From the NCBI RefSeq assembly GCF_048001765.1, contig NZ_CP181447.1:1240001-1304000 (forward strand): a DNA stretch of 64,000 nt. The letters run 5' to 3'. Source of the DNA: Bombiscardovia asteroides_K. Lineage in GTDB: Bacteria; Actinomycetota; Actinomycetes; Actinomycetales; Bifidobacteriaceae. Shown in pieces: positions 50,119 through 58,977 of the stretch; the stretch's first letter is position 1; each line of letters starts with the position of its first letter. A program made the position numbers and the translations under genes. The notes beneath the pieces are model-generated. The model made no database searches, had not been told where the DNA came from, and saw only the letters and a program-made list of their open reading frames with translations.

Positions 50119-52812
50119 TCATTCCTCTGCTAGAGCCACGACCGGTGGAGTCCGGTTGACGCGTCTTGCAGGCAGGACGCTTGCCAAGATCGCGGCTACG
50201 AGCGCCACCAGCAGAATCACTATGCCTATGGTCCAAGGAATGGGAAAAGCCACCGTACCCAGAGAGGAGAAAATCTCATAGGCTGCAGCCCAGCCGAAGA
50301 GCAGGCCCAGGATCATGCCAGACAAGGACGACACCAGAGCTATCAGCCCTGACTCCACAGCCAGGGACCGCCTGATCTGTTTCCGGGTCATCCCGATAGC
50401 CCGCAGGGTGGCGGACTCCCGTCGGCGTTCCAGCACCGAGAGGGAAAGCGTGTTGGCTACGCCAATCAGGGCGATGGCGACCGCCACCGCCAAGAGAGCC
50501 AGGATGATCATGAGCAGGCTGTCGATGGTCCGATCCCACTGCTGCTTTTCAGCCAACCCACCCTTGACGGCAACAGCCGAATAACCAGAAAGCGCGTCTT
50601 TCACCTTGTCGATGAATGCCGGGACTGTTGGTGAACCATCGACCTTGGCCCAGATCTGCACGGTCTGAGGCTGAACGCCATTTAGCGAGGATGAGTCAGT
50701 CAGACCATAGAAATTACTGGCATCAATCCCCTGGAAGGGCGCATACACACTGGTCACGAAGAGTCTTTGAGCCACCGATACGGATCCGCCATGAGCATCG
50801 CCTTGAATCGGGTTGAGAATATTGAGTCCCAGATTCCCGCCGTCGTGAAAATCCTTCTGTTTGTCCATGAGGCTTTCCGGGAGCAAAAGGGCATCCTGTC
50901 CGGAAAGATCCTTGCCGACCTTGGCGTTCAGGAGACGATCGATCTTGTGTGAATCCAGGGCGAAAATAGTCATTCCCGCACCGTTCTCACCGCCTGATTT
51001 GACCATGGCAGCATACTGGGGCACCAGCTCGGCCTGCGCGACCCCGTCGATTCGACGAATGGCATTCAGAGCCTTGTCATCCAGACCATCGGCGCTGATC
51101 TGCAGATCGACGGAGTAGTGCTCGTCCAGCATGTCGGCCATGGTCTGCTTGGCACTGGCGGCGCCCGTGGCCAGGGTGGCGACCAGTGTCACGCCAATCA
51201 GGAGGGCGGTACCCGTAGCTGCCACACGGGAATGATTCCGTGCGATGTTAGCCACGGCGATTGTGGACGAGGGCCCGATCCGAGAAACCAGGGACCCGAC
51301 TTCCCTGAGCATGAAAGGAATCCAACGATTGGCACTGAACAAAATGCCCAGGAAGGCAAGGACAATGCCGATGACAGCCATGGCAGCAACAATGTTCGGC
51401 CCGTCTCCGGATCTCTTGCTGGCCTTGTCTGCCGTGACACTGAGCCTGACCTGCCAGAGGGACCAAACCGTCATGGTAATGCCCATCAGAATCATGACCA
51501 CGCTGACAAACAGACGCATCCTGCTCGTCCGCTTGTTCTCCAGAACATCGGCAGGCCTCAGCGCCTCCAAAGGACTGACCCTGGTGGCGGCCCATGAGGA
51601 GCCCAGGGAGGCCAGGACCGTGACAATGATGCCGAAAACAAGAGGCACCAGGAAGACTGCCGGAGTCAGCTTCAATTGGAAGTAGAGGGAACTCGTATGT
51701 GCCTTGGCTGCACCCAGAACAGCCATGATGCCGATGGCGACGCCAACCCCGATCAGGGATGCCACAGCGCCCAGGATGATTGAACGCATCAGAACACTGG
51801 CCCTGACCTGGCTCTTATTGGCGCCTATCGTCCTCAGGAGGGCCAAATAGCGACGTTGCCGAGCGACCATGACTTGGAAGGTGTTGGCGATGACGGTGGC
51901 AGCCACGAACATGGCCAGTGTGCCAAAGACCAGAAGGAAGGTGGTCACGGGATTTTGGGAACCGCCGAGCGCGGTCTTGACCAGTCGGTCCTCCATAGTG
52001 CGACGGTCCTCTAGGGAATAGCCCGAAGGCATGAGCTTGCGCAGAGAGGCCAGAACCCCATCGAGGTCGCTGCCCTGCCCGGCAACATTCAAGTATACAT
52101 TTTGGGCATACAGATTACCCATGTTGCCAAGGCCTGCTGTAGCCATAAAGTCGTCTATGGTCTTGGGGGTCAGCACGATTGCACCGCCCGACTCGCCAAA
52201 CTCGCCGCCTTCGTTCCCCCGGTTCGAACTGACGCCCGACAAGGTCAGGGGCTTCGATATGAACCTGCCCGCCACCTGGTCGGCACTGGCCTGATTTTTC
52301 GACCCAGGGCCCTCGGATATGTACAGCATGTTAGGCGACAGGTTCAGATTCACCTTGTCGCCCAGAGAGAGCCTGAGCCTGGACACAGTCGGTCCTGGTA
52401 GGACCACTTGGTCATCGGCGCTGGGCCAGGATCCCTTGGCAAGACCGACCGGCATCAGCGATGAATCCGCCATAGGAATGGCGATTACACCCTCGCTCTT
52501 AATCTTGCCGGCGCGGACATCCGCCATGAGCTGGGTGTCTGATCTGACTGCGTGAACTCCTGGGACTTTTGCCAGCTCCTCGGTTTTGAAGTCCTTCACT
52601 CTCTTCTGATCGGGATGGCTGCCCTCCGCGGGGATGATGGAGTAGTTGGCCTGGGCAGCATCGGATGAGACCATCCGCCGCATGGAAACGTCCATGGTGT
52701 TGCCGAATAGGAAGGTCATGGCAATAAACAGTGTTCCGACGACAATGGCGATGCCGGCGGGAACCATCATGCCCAGGTCATGCCGCATCATTTTTCTGGC
52801 AACGAACCACAT
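50119..52812 (-). CDS. ABC exporter permease, FtsX/MacB-type (module 2)
   Basis: An 897-aa paralogue of the module 1 permease, co-linear along its length: N-terminal MWFVARKMMRHDLGMMVPAG against MWRITRTMMKRDARMMMPAG, the same VARQRRYLALLRTIGA segment, and the same GVANTLSLSVLERRRESATL and C-terminal repeat. ATG 52812 is used rather than 52818 because GAGGGG lies at good distance and the paralogue starts at the same residue. It is 11 bp downstream of its ATPase. Confidence 0.88.
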   Translation of the reverse strand: MWFVARKMMRHDLGMMVPAGIAIVVGTLFIAMTFLFGNTMDVSMRRMVSSDAAQANYSIIPAEGSHPDQKRVKDFKTEELAKVPGVHAVRSDTQLMADVRAGKIKSEGVIAIPMADSSLMPVGLAKGSWPSADDQVVLPGPTVSRLRLSLGDKVNLNLSPNMLYISEGPGSKNQASADQVAGRFISKPLTLSGVSSNRGNEGGEFGESGGAIVLTPKTIDDFMATAGLGNMGNLYAQNVYLNVAGQGSDLDGVLASLRKLMPSGYSLEDRRTMEDRLVKTALGGSQNPVTTFLLVFGTLAMFVAATVIANTFQVMVARQRRYLALLRTIGANKSQVRASVLMRSIILGAVASLIGVGVAIGIMAVLGAAKAHTSSLYFQLKLTPAVFLVPLVFGIIVTVLASLGSSWAATRVSPLEALRPADVLENKRTSRMRLFVSVVMILMGITMTVWSLWQVRLSVTADKASKRSGDGPNIVAAMAVIGIVLAFLGILFSANRWIPFMLREVGSLVSRIGPSSTIAVANIARNHSRVAATGTALLIGVTLVATLATGAASAKQTMADMLDEHYSVDLQISADGLDDKALNAIRRIDGVAQAELVPQYAAMVKSGGENGAGMTIFALDSHKIDRLLNAKVGKDLSGQDALLLPESLMDKQKDFHDGGNLGLNILNPIQGDAHGGSVSVAQRLFVTSVYAPFQGIDASNFYGLTDSSSLNGVQPQTVQIWAKVDGSPTVPAFIDKVKDALSGYSAVAVKGGLAEKQQWDRTIDSLLMIILALLAVAVAIALIGVANTLSLSVLERRRESATLRAIGMTRKQIRRSLAVESGLIALVSSLSGMILGLLFGWAAAYEIFSSLGTVAFPIPWTIGIVILLVALVAAILASVLPARRVNRTPPVVALAEE

Positions 52813-52823
52813 GAGCATTCCCC

Positions 52824-53714
52824 TCAGCGATGAGCAGCTGAGCCAGCTGTATCTGCGGAGGCCATGACTTCCTCGGAGAGCAGGGAGTTCATGGAATCCA
52901 CAGTGGGTCTGTCCTGGTCCGCCACGATCCGCCCATCCGCAAATACCAGGGCACGGTCGGCAAAGGAGGCCGCAAAGACATCATGCGTGACCATGATGAT
53001 GGTCTGCCCCAGCTCGCGGACCGAGTCCCGCAGGAAGCTGAGCACCTCGGTCGAGGAGGCCGTGTCCAGGTTTCCCGTGGGTTCGTCCGCAAAGACAATG
53101 GAAGGCTTGGTGATGAGGGCCCTGGCGATTGCCACACGCTGCTGCTGACCACCCGAGAGCTCACTGGGCCGATGGGTCAGCCTCTCCTCCAGGCCCAGGG
53201 TCTTGGCCAGAACGTCCAGCCAGGCTGTGTCTGGCTTGGCCCCATCCAGAATCAGAGGCATGAGGATATTCTGCTTGGCCGTAAACATGGGCAGGAGGTT
53301 GAAGCTCTGGAAAATGAAGCCCAGGCTCTGGCGCCTCAAGAGGGTCAGCTGATTGTCATTGAGCTTGGTCAGGTCGACCACGCCCCTCCGCCCTCCTTGA
53401 CGGTGGGCCCGCCTGCCCTTCACCCCGACGGCATCGGTCCCGTTCAGGTAGACATGTCCGGAGGTGACGGTGTCCAAGCCGGCCAAGGTATGCATGAGGG
53501 TGGACTTGCCCGACCCGGAGGGACCCATGATGACCGTAAACCTGCCCCGTTCGAATTCGACATCCACACCCCGCAGGGCATGGACCAGGTTCTCCCCACT
53601 CCCATAGTCCTTGGTCAGTCCCTTGGCCTTGATGGCCACCTGGGCGATCTGCCTCGGTTTCCCCGAACCGGACGACGAATCAGAAGACGACCTCGTCTTT
53701 GCTCCATGTTTCAT
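52824..53714 (-). CDS. ABC exporter ATPase, LolD/MacB-type (module 2)
   Basis: A 296-aa ATPase, very similar to the module 1 ATPase: GPSGSGKSTLMHTLAG, FIFQSFNLLPMFTAKQNILM, LSGGQQQRVAIARAL, IVFADEPTGNLDTASSTEVL and MVTHD. The N-terminal 25 residues are Ser-rich. GGGGG lies just before the ATG. It heads a minus-strand unit with its permease. Confidence 0.93.
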   Translation of the reverse strand: MKHGAKTRSSSDSSSGSGKPRQIAQVAIKAKGLTKDYGSGENLVHALRGVDVEFERGRFTVIMGPSGSGKSTLMHTLAGLDTVTSGHVYLNGTDAVGVKGRRAHRQGGRRGVVDLTKLNDNQLTLLRRQSLGFIFQSFNLLPMFTAKQNILMPLILDGAKPDTAWLDVLAKTLGLEERLTHRPSELSGGQQQRVAIARALITKPSIVFADEPTGNLDTASSTEVLSFLRDSVRELGQTIIMVTHDVFAASFADRALVFADGRIVADQDRPTVDSMNSLLSEEVMASADTAGSAAHR

Positions 53715-53802
53715 GCCCCCATCTTACCCATCGCAATATTTCCGCTTCACATGTCAGGTGCTGCCTGCCACTGGGGAGAGGTGAGGAGAGGACATATGCA
53801 AA

Positions 53803-53894
53803 GGTGCCCATCGAAACGTAATGAGGTTTCGACAGGCACCCTGTGCTTCTTCGCCTTCTTGGTCATATATCACGCATATACGGGACCAAGAAGG
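53803..53894 (-). terminator. double hairpin downstream of metY
   Basis: Two stems follow the metY stop. The first is CCTTCTTGGTC (53854-53864) with GACCAAGAAGG (53884-53894), 11 bp perfect. The second is GGTGCC plus TCGAAAC with GTTTCGA plus GGCACC (53803-53840); on the minus strand this one is followed by TTTGC. The second is the likelier terminator. Confidence 0.6.
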
Positions 53895-53909
53895 AAGTGT
53901 GATTGCCGG

Positions 53910-55229
53910 CTACTTGGCCAGACCGGACCCCTTCAATGCCTGGAAGGCGCCCTTGAGGTCATCCAGGATGTCTTCGATGTTCTCCGTGCCAATGGAGAGC
54001 CTGATGGTACCTGGATGGATGGCCTGATCCTCCAGCTCCTCCGGCGTCTCCTGGGAGTGGGTGGTCGATGCCGGGTGGATGGCCAGCGACTTCACGTCAG
54101 CCACGTTGGCCAGGAGGGAGAAGAGATGCAGGTTGTTGATGAAGACCCTGGCCGCATCCTTGCCGCCCTTCAGATCGAAGGTGAAGATGGAGCCGGCACC
54201 GTTCGGGAAGTACCGCTTGTAGAGCTCGTGGTCGGGGCGCCCCTCTATGGCCGGATGGCTGACCGACTCGACCTCCGGCACGGTCTGCAGGTAGTCCACT
54301 ACCTTCAGGGCGTTCTCAACGTGGCGCTCAACCCTCAGCGAGAGCGTTTCAATCCCTTGCAGGAGGAGGAAGGCTGCAAAGGGCGAGATGACGGCGCCAG
54401 TGTCGCGCAGGAGGATGGCGCGGATACGGGTGACGAAGGCCGCAGCTCCAAGATCCTGGTAGAAGCGCAGACCATGGTAGCTGGGGTCGGGTTCGGTCAA
54501 GGTGGGGAACTTGCCGGGCACTGCAGCCCAGTCGAACTGTCCGCCTTCCACGACGACACCGCCCAGGGTGGTGCCATGGCCGCCGATGAACTTGGTGGCC
54601 GATTCCACGACGATGTCAGCTCCGTGCTCCAGCGGCCGGAACAGGTAAGGAGTGGCGAAGGTGTTGTCGACAATCACCGGCAGGTTGTGGTCATGGGCGA
54701 TCTTGGAGATGGCCTCGAAGTCGGGCAGGTCGGCATTGGGGTTGCCGAAGGTCTCAAAGAAGACCAGCTTGGTGTTCTCCTGGATGGCCGCCTCGAAGTT
54801 GGACGGATCCGAAGGATCCACGAAAGTGGTCTCGACACCATCACGGGGCAGGGTGTGCTTGAGGAGGTTGAAGGTTCCGCCGTAGATGTTCTTGGAGGAC
54901 ACGATATGGTCTCCGGTCTGGGTGATATTCCGGAAGGCATATTCCACGGCGGCTGCTCCCGAGGCCACGGCCAAACCGGCAGTGCCGTTCTCCAAGGCGG
55001 CTATCCTGTCCTCGAAAACCCCCTGGGTGGAGTTGGTCAGACGGCCGTAGATGTTGCCCGGGTCCTTCAACGCGAACCGGGCCTCGGCATGGTCGAAGTC
55101 GTGGAAGACGTAGCTGGTGGTGGCGTAGATGGGCACGGCCCGGGAATCAGTGGCGGGGTCGGCCTGCTCCTGGCCCACGTGTAGCTGAAGCGTCTCGAAA
55201 TGGTACTTGTGCGGGTTCTGGTCGGTCAT
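53910..55229 (-). CDS. metY: O-acetylhomoserine sulfhydrylase-type PLP enzyme
   Basis: A 439-aa Cys/Met-metabolism PLP enzyme. FETLQLHVGQEQADPATDSR and PIYATTSYVF are typical of MetY. PLP contacts are SGAAAVEYA, DNTFATPYL, and the Schiff-base Lys in VESATKFIGGHGTTLGG. The ending AIHPASTTHSQ is diagnostic. It makes homocysteine from O-acetylhomoserine and sulfide. ATG 55229 has TAGGAA upstream; 19 further in-frame residues are not conserved. It is divergent from pdxY across 267 bp, a sensible partner since MetY needs PLP. Confidence 0.93.
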   Translation of the reverse strand: MTDQNPHKYHFETLQLHVGQEQADPATDSRAVPIYATTSYVFHDFDHAEARFALKDPGNIYGRLTNSTQGVFEDRIAALENGTAGLAVASGAAAVEYAFRNITQTGDHIVSSKNIYGGTFNLLKHTLPRDGVETTFVDPSDPSNFEAAIQENTKLVFFETFGNPNADLPDFEAISKIAHDHNLPVIVDNTFATPYLFRPLEHGADIVVESATKFIGGHGTTLGGVVVEGGQFDWAAVPGKFPTLTEPDPSYHGLRFYQDLGAAAFVTRIRAILLRDTGAVISPFAAFLLLQGIETLSLRVERHVENALKVVDYLQTVPEVESVSHPAIEGRPDHELYKRYFPNGAGSIFTFDLKGGKDAARVFINNLHLFSLLANVADVKSLAIHPASTTHSQETPEELEDQAIHPGTIRLSIGTENIEDILDDLKGAFQALKGSGLAK

Positions 55230-55496
55230 GTCGATTCCTATCTGTTGGTGAGGTGCGTCATCTTCTAAGTTCTTGAATGTGACCATAAGCGGCCCAAGCC
55301 CACCTGTTCAAGCCAGAAAGGACTTTTCGGTATCGTCCTTTTTTATAACAGCTTCCAAAAGGTTGAAAGCAGGCCTTTTTCATCTCAACATTCCACACGC
55401 GGCGGTGCCCCTTTAACCGCTCCGCTGTAGAGTCGAGTAAGCAACGGAGAAGGCTCCGCTGCGAACAGCCTCAGCAGGCATGAAGGAGTTCAAAAG

Positions 55497-56387
55497 ATGG
55501 CCGGACAGTCGGACGATCAGAACAGGCTCTACCAGCGCGACAGCAAGTACATTCCCCGAGTCGCCGCTGTGCATGACATGTGTGGGTATGGCAAGTGCTC
55601 GCTGACGGCCGCAATCCCCATCCTTTCGGCAGCCGGATGCGACGTTTGCCCGGTGCCCACAGCCCTGTTCAGCGCGCACACCATGTTCAAGGACTACTCC
55701 TTCCACGACACCACCGAGATGCTGCCGGGATACCTGGATGCCTGGCAGAAGGAGGGTGTCGAACTGGACGGGATCTACAGCGGGTTCCTGGGCAGCGCTG
55801 AGCAGGTAGACATCATTCAACGCATGTATCGGGAATATCCCAAGGCCCTGCGGCTGGTCGACCCGGTCATGGGCGATGGCGGATCCATGTATCCCACCTA
55901 CACCGAGGAAATGTGCCGGGCGGTGACCAATCTGGTCGATGGGGCCGACCTGCTCATGCCCAACCTGACCGAGGTCAGCCTGCTGACCGGCATAGACTAC
56001 GAAGGCCAGGACCTTGACGATGCCCAGGTTGGTGAGCGCCTGGGCCATCTGCTGGACATGGGCGCGAAAAATGTCATCATCAAGGGCATCGACCGGAAGG
56101 ATGGCAAGCTGCGCAACTTCGTGGCCTCAGCGGATCATGGCGGAGTCAGCAAGCGCACCGAACTGGTCCACGACAAGCTGCCCTTCATGATTCATGGAAC
56201 CGGCGATGCCTTCGCCTCCAGCCTCTGCGGGGCGCTCTTTGCAGGACGAGACCTGGCCGATGCGGCCCGAATCGCCGGCGAATTCGTCCGCTCGGCCATG
56301 CAGCACACACGCAACCAGCCTGACTATCAGCAGCGCGGGGTCAGCTTCGAGCTGGACCTGGGCCTGCTGACCGGATTGGTCAGGTAA
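55497..56387 (+). CDS. pdxY: Pyridoxal/pyridoxamine kinase (PdxK/PdxY type)
   Basis: A 296-aa ribokinase-fold kinase that salvages B6 vitamers. VAAVHDMCGYGKCSLTAAIP is the N-terminal family motif. VDPVMGDGGSMY and MPNLTEVSLLTG line the substrate site, and HGTGDAFASSLCGALFAG is the ATP and catalytic Asp region. AAGGAG precedes the ATG. A strong terminator follows. Confidence 0.92.
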   Translation: MAGQSDDQNRLYQRDSKYIPRVAAVHDMCGYGKCSLTAAIPILSAAGCDVCPVPTALFSAHTMFKDYSFHDTTEMLPGYLDAWQKEGVELDGIYSGFLGSAEQVDIIQRMYREYPKALRLVDPVMGDGGSMYPTYTEEMCRAVTNLVDGADLLMPNLTEVSLLTGIDYEGQDLDDAQVGERLGHLLDMGAKNVIIKGIDRKDGKLRNFVASADHGGVSKRTELVHDKLPFMIHGTGDAFASSLCGALFAGRDLADAARIAGEFVRSAMQHTRNQPDYQQRGVSFELDLGLLTGLVR

Positions 56388-56455
56388 GGCGGTCACCTGC
56401 GCCTATGGTCATCGCATCATAGATCAACAGATGAACTGACCACAGGTTTCCCTAG

Positions 56456-56494
56456 GACCCCGAAGCATTCTTCGCTTCGGGGTCTTCTTATATT
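56456..56494 (+). terminator. Rho-independent terminator after pdxY
   Basis: GACCCCGAAGC (56456-56466) pairs perfectly with GCTTCGGGGTC (56474-56484) over a 7-base loop and is followed by TTCTTATATT. Confidence 0.92.
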
Positions 56495-56555
56495 CCCCCA
56501 CCCCCAGCATGGGGCGAAACCCGGTAGCTTCCTGCAGATAAGCATCCAGGCAAAA

Positions 56556-56613
56556 TTGACACTTTGTCAAAGTCGGTTTTATACTTGTGACGTCAATGTT
56601 GACAAAGTGTCAA
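56556..56613 (+). promoter_or_regulatory. tetR promoter with two palindromic operators
   Basis: TTGACACTTTGTCAA (56556-56570) and its exact reverse complement TTGACAAAGTGTCAA (56599-56613) have centres 43 bp apart. Each has perfect 6-bp arms around a 3-bp centre. The first site supplies the -35 TTGACA (56556-56561), followed after 18 bp by TATACT (56580-56585). The repressor would therefore block its own promoter, and possibly the downstream DUF5692 gene. Confidence 0.85.
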
Positions 56614-56660
56614 AGTTCAGTTTCTGGAGTCAGCAGACTCCGGAAGGACGGGAAGTAACC

Positions 56661-57284
56661 ATGCAGGCATCAGCTACAGAAGACGAGTCAGGCTTCGCTC
56701 AGCGACCCTCGGGCAAGAGGTCCAGGAAAAGCGACGAAATCGTCCAGGCTGTGATCGATATCTGCAGGAACAAGGGATTCTCCCACATCACCATCAAGGA
56801 CATCGCCAAGCAAGTGGGGATGACCAGGTCCCTCTTCTACCACTACTTCCCCGACAAGGAGACCCTGGCCCAGGCCATGGTAGACAAGTCCGTCAACCAG
56901 GTCCTGGCCCGGATGGAGGAATGGAACAGGAAGCGGACACCCGGTGATGTCAAGGGAGCCCTGGAGACCGTCGTACAGGTGGCCCGATCGGTCATCGCCG
57001 ACAACAGCCCACTCCGACAGCAGATGATCCACTCAGGCAACGGAGGGCTCTACACGCGATTCGTGGACCAGGTCTCCAAGGCCATAGCCGACTACTTCTG
57101 CCGGACGGCGGTTCAGGACTTCGCCAGACACCACCGGGATCAATTGCCCATCGACCATGTGCGCGAAATGCTGATCGTCCTGATTTCCGGGTTCATCACC
57201 CTCCTTAGGGTGCAGCCGGACACCAGCGACGAAACCTTCATCCACATGGCCGCCCAAACGCTCCACCTGGAGCCCTACCTGTAA
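56661..57284 (+). CDS. TetR-family transcriptional regulator
   Basis: A 207-aa repressor with an N-terminal helix-turn-helix (about 22-70: SDEIVQAVIDICRNKGFSHI and GMTRSLFYHYFPDKETLAQA) and an all-helical ligand domain without recognisable ligand motifs. It lies 48 bp behind the second of two palindromic operators and 82 bp ahead of a DUF5692 gene, which is its probable target. ATG 56661 is preferred to an in-frame start within the operator at 56556. Confidence 0.93.
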   Translation: MQASATEDESGFAQRPSGKRSRKSDEIVQAVIDICRNKGFSHITIKDIAKQVGMTRSLFYHYFPDKETLAQAMVDKSVNQVLARMEEWNRKRTPGDVKGALETVVQVARSVIADNSPLRQQMIHSGNGGLYTRFVDQVSKAIADYFCRTAVQDFARHHRDQLPIDHVREMLIVLISGFITLLRVQPDTSDETFIHMAAQTLHLEPYL

Positions 57285-57366
57285 GGCGACGGCGTCCTTC
57301 CCGACATCCGCTGCCAAGAACCAAACCAACGAACACCTGACACAGAACAGAAGAAAGGACATCGTC

Positions 57367-58362
57367 ATGTTGTTCCAAGTCTACGGAGCCAACGCCCCCT
57401 ACCAATGGTTGGGCTGGATCCTGGTCTTCGCATGCCTGATCGGCCTCAACGAGGTCGCCAGGCGGAGCAAGACTGGAGGCATCATCTGCTTCCTGGCCAT
57501 TCCCGCTGCTTTGACCGCATACTTCCTGACCATCTACGTATCGGCGGCCTTCGGGGCCGATTGGGCGCTCCATAACCCGACCTACGTCCATATGACCAGC
57601 TGGTTCCACTATGCCAAGCTCTATGCCGCCACCGCCGGCTGCATCGGCTTCATGGCCCTCAAGTATGGATGGGGCAAGATCGGCAAATCCCACTGGTTCA
57701 AGTGCTTCCCCTTCATTATCGTCGCCATCAACATCCTGATCGCCGTGGTCTCCGACTTCGAATCCGCCTTCCGCGGATGGGGCGGAACCTGGGTGTCCAC
57801 CGAGGGCATCACCCTGATGGGCGGTTGGCACAACATCTTCAACGGGGTGGCGGGTCTGATCAACATCTTCTGCATGACCGGAATCTTCGGCATCTACGCC
57901 TCCAAGGACCGTCGCGACATGCTCTGGCCCGACATGACCTGGGTCTTCATCATCTCCTATGACCTGTGGAACTTCTGCTACACCTACAACTGCCTGCCCA
58001 ACCACGCCTGGTACTGCGGCCTGGCCCTCCTCCTGGCGCCCACCTTCGCCAACTTCCTTTGGAACAAGGGAGGTTGGATCCAGAACCGGGCCAACACCCT
58101 GGCCGTATGGTGCATGTTCGCTCAGGTCCTGCCCATGTTCCAGGACTACTCGGTCTTCTCAACCCAGTCGGTCAACAAGGCCGGGGTCAACCTGACGGTC
58201 TCCATCCTCTCCCTGGTCGCCAACGTGCTCGCGCTGGGCTACATCCTGGTCCGTGCACGCCGTCAGCACATCAACCCCTGGACCCAGGAGGTCTTCAAGG
58301 GCACCAGGGACTTCGACCAGGCCATCGCCCGTGCCGACATGAATGTGATCACTGCGGCCTGA
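57367..58362 (+). CDS. DUF5692 family membrane protein
   Basis: A 331-aa polytopic protein with about nine hydrophobic segments, rich in Trp, Tyr and Phe (YQWLGWILVFACLIGLNEVA; TWVFIISYDLWNFCYTYNC). The sequence resembles the uncharacterised DUF5692 family found in bifidobacteria and relatives. No transporter motif is recognised, so the function is unknown. AAAGGAC precedes the ATG. It is probably controlled by the TetR protein encoded just upstream. Confidence 0.75.
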   Translation: MLFQVYGANAPYQWLGWILVFACLIGLNEVARRSKTGGIICFLAIPAALTAYFLTIYVSAAFGADWALHNPTYVHMTSWFHYAKLYAATAGCIGFMALKYGWGKIGKSHWFKCFPFIIVAINILIAVVSDFESAFRGWGGTWVSTEGITLMGGWHNIFNGVAGLINIFCMTGIFGIYASKDRRDMLWPDMTWVFIISYDLWNFCYTYNCLPNHAWYCGLALLLAPTFANFLWNKGGWIQNRANTLAVWCMFAQVLPMFQDYSVFSTQSVNKAGVNLTVSILSLVANVLALGYILVRARRQHINPWTQEVFKGTRDFDQAIARADMNVITAA

Positions 58363-58977
58363 TTACTCGGACTAGGTCAGCAGACCCGATATGGATGTGA
58401 TGTGGTTCCTCAGGGGCCGTGTCACATCCATCTGACCCGCTTCAATCAAAGCATACGTGTCGATTAGAAATCCGATCACTACCTAACCAATCAGCCATAT
58501 AGGCCATAAGGCAATTCAACAATGGGAGACCAGAAGCTGCTTCTCCGGAACCAATTGGTTGCACCTCCTGGTCTCCTTTAATCTCTTTTAATCACCTATT
58601 TATCATCCGAATGCAGGACTGCAACTACGACCATCGAGGGCTCTTTTGTCGTGTTCGCTGATTCCTCCACCTGCTTGCTGTCCAGCGTCCCTTACCTGCT
58701 CGCTTTTCCTTGGGCTGTTTTGGTTTCCTTGGCCTTGTGTTTCCTCGGCTTTCTATTTTCTTGGTTTCTATTTTCCCTCGTTTATGCCTTCACCTTTGTT
58801 TCAATATTTTTCATCCTTTGCCTTCGCTACCCCTGTTGATAGCGAAATGAGCGCAATCAATACAAGATCAGCATCGGAAATCCACTCGTTCATCCACTCT
58901 CTCCCTATCACAGGCTCATTCGACCACATGCCTGGTTCGACTAGTCGCCGACTTCCTTCCGGTGGTCTTCTAGAAAC
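58363..58977 (+). other. gene-poor region between DUF5692 and yraN
   Basis: 615 bp without a convincing gene. ATGGATGTGA (58391-58400) pairs with TCACATCCAT (58422-58431) and could end the DUF5692 transcript. A more complex fold lies at 58525-58590 (separate entry). From about 58640 to 58850 the plus strand is strongly pyrimidine-rich; a 62-codon hydrophobic frame there (58651-58839) has no ribosome site and looks accidental. Confidence 0.55.
58525..58590 (+). ncRNA. candidate structured RNA or terminator
   Basis: GGAGACCAG (58525-58533) pairs with CTGGTCTCC (58568-58576). Inside are two more self-complementary elements, AGAAGCTGCTTCT and AACCAATTGGTT, which would give a three-way junction. 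A T-rich run (TTTAATCTCTTTT) follows the outer stem, as in an intrinsic terminator. No gene directly precedes it. It could be the end of a small RNA. Confidence 0.4.

Noticed and set aside
52983..55184. 733-codon frame on the plus strand opposite an exporter ATPase and metY
   Set aside because: It is antisense to two well-supported genes and runs across their promoter gap; its composition fits a shadow frame.
55230..55496. SAM or other sulfur-linked riboswitch upstream of metY
   Set aside because: I looked for S-box and SAM-II/III/IV core motifs on the minus strand and saw none.
58651..58839. 62-codon hydrophobic frame in the pyrimidine-rich tract
   Set aside because: No ribosome site; the hydrophobic residues follow directly from T-rich codons. 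Kept only as a composition anomaly.
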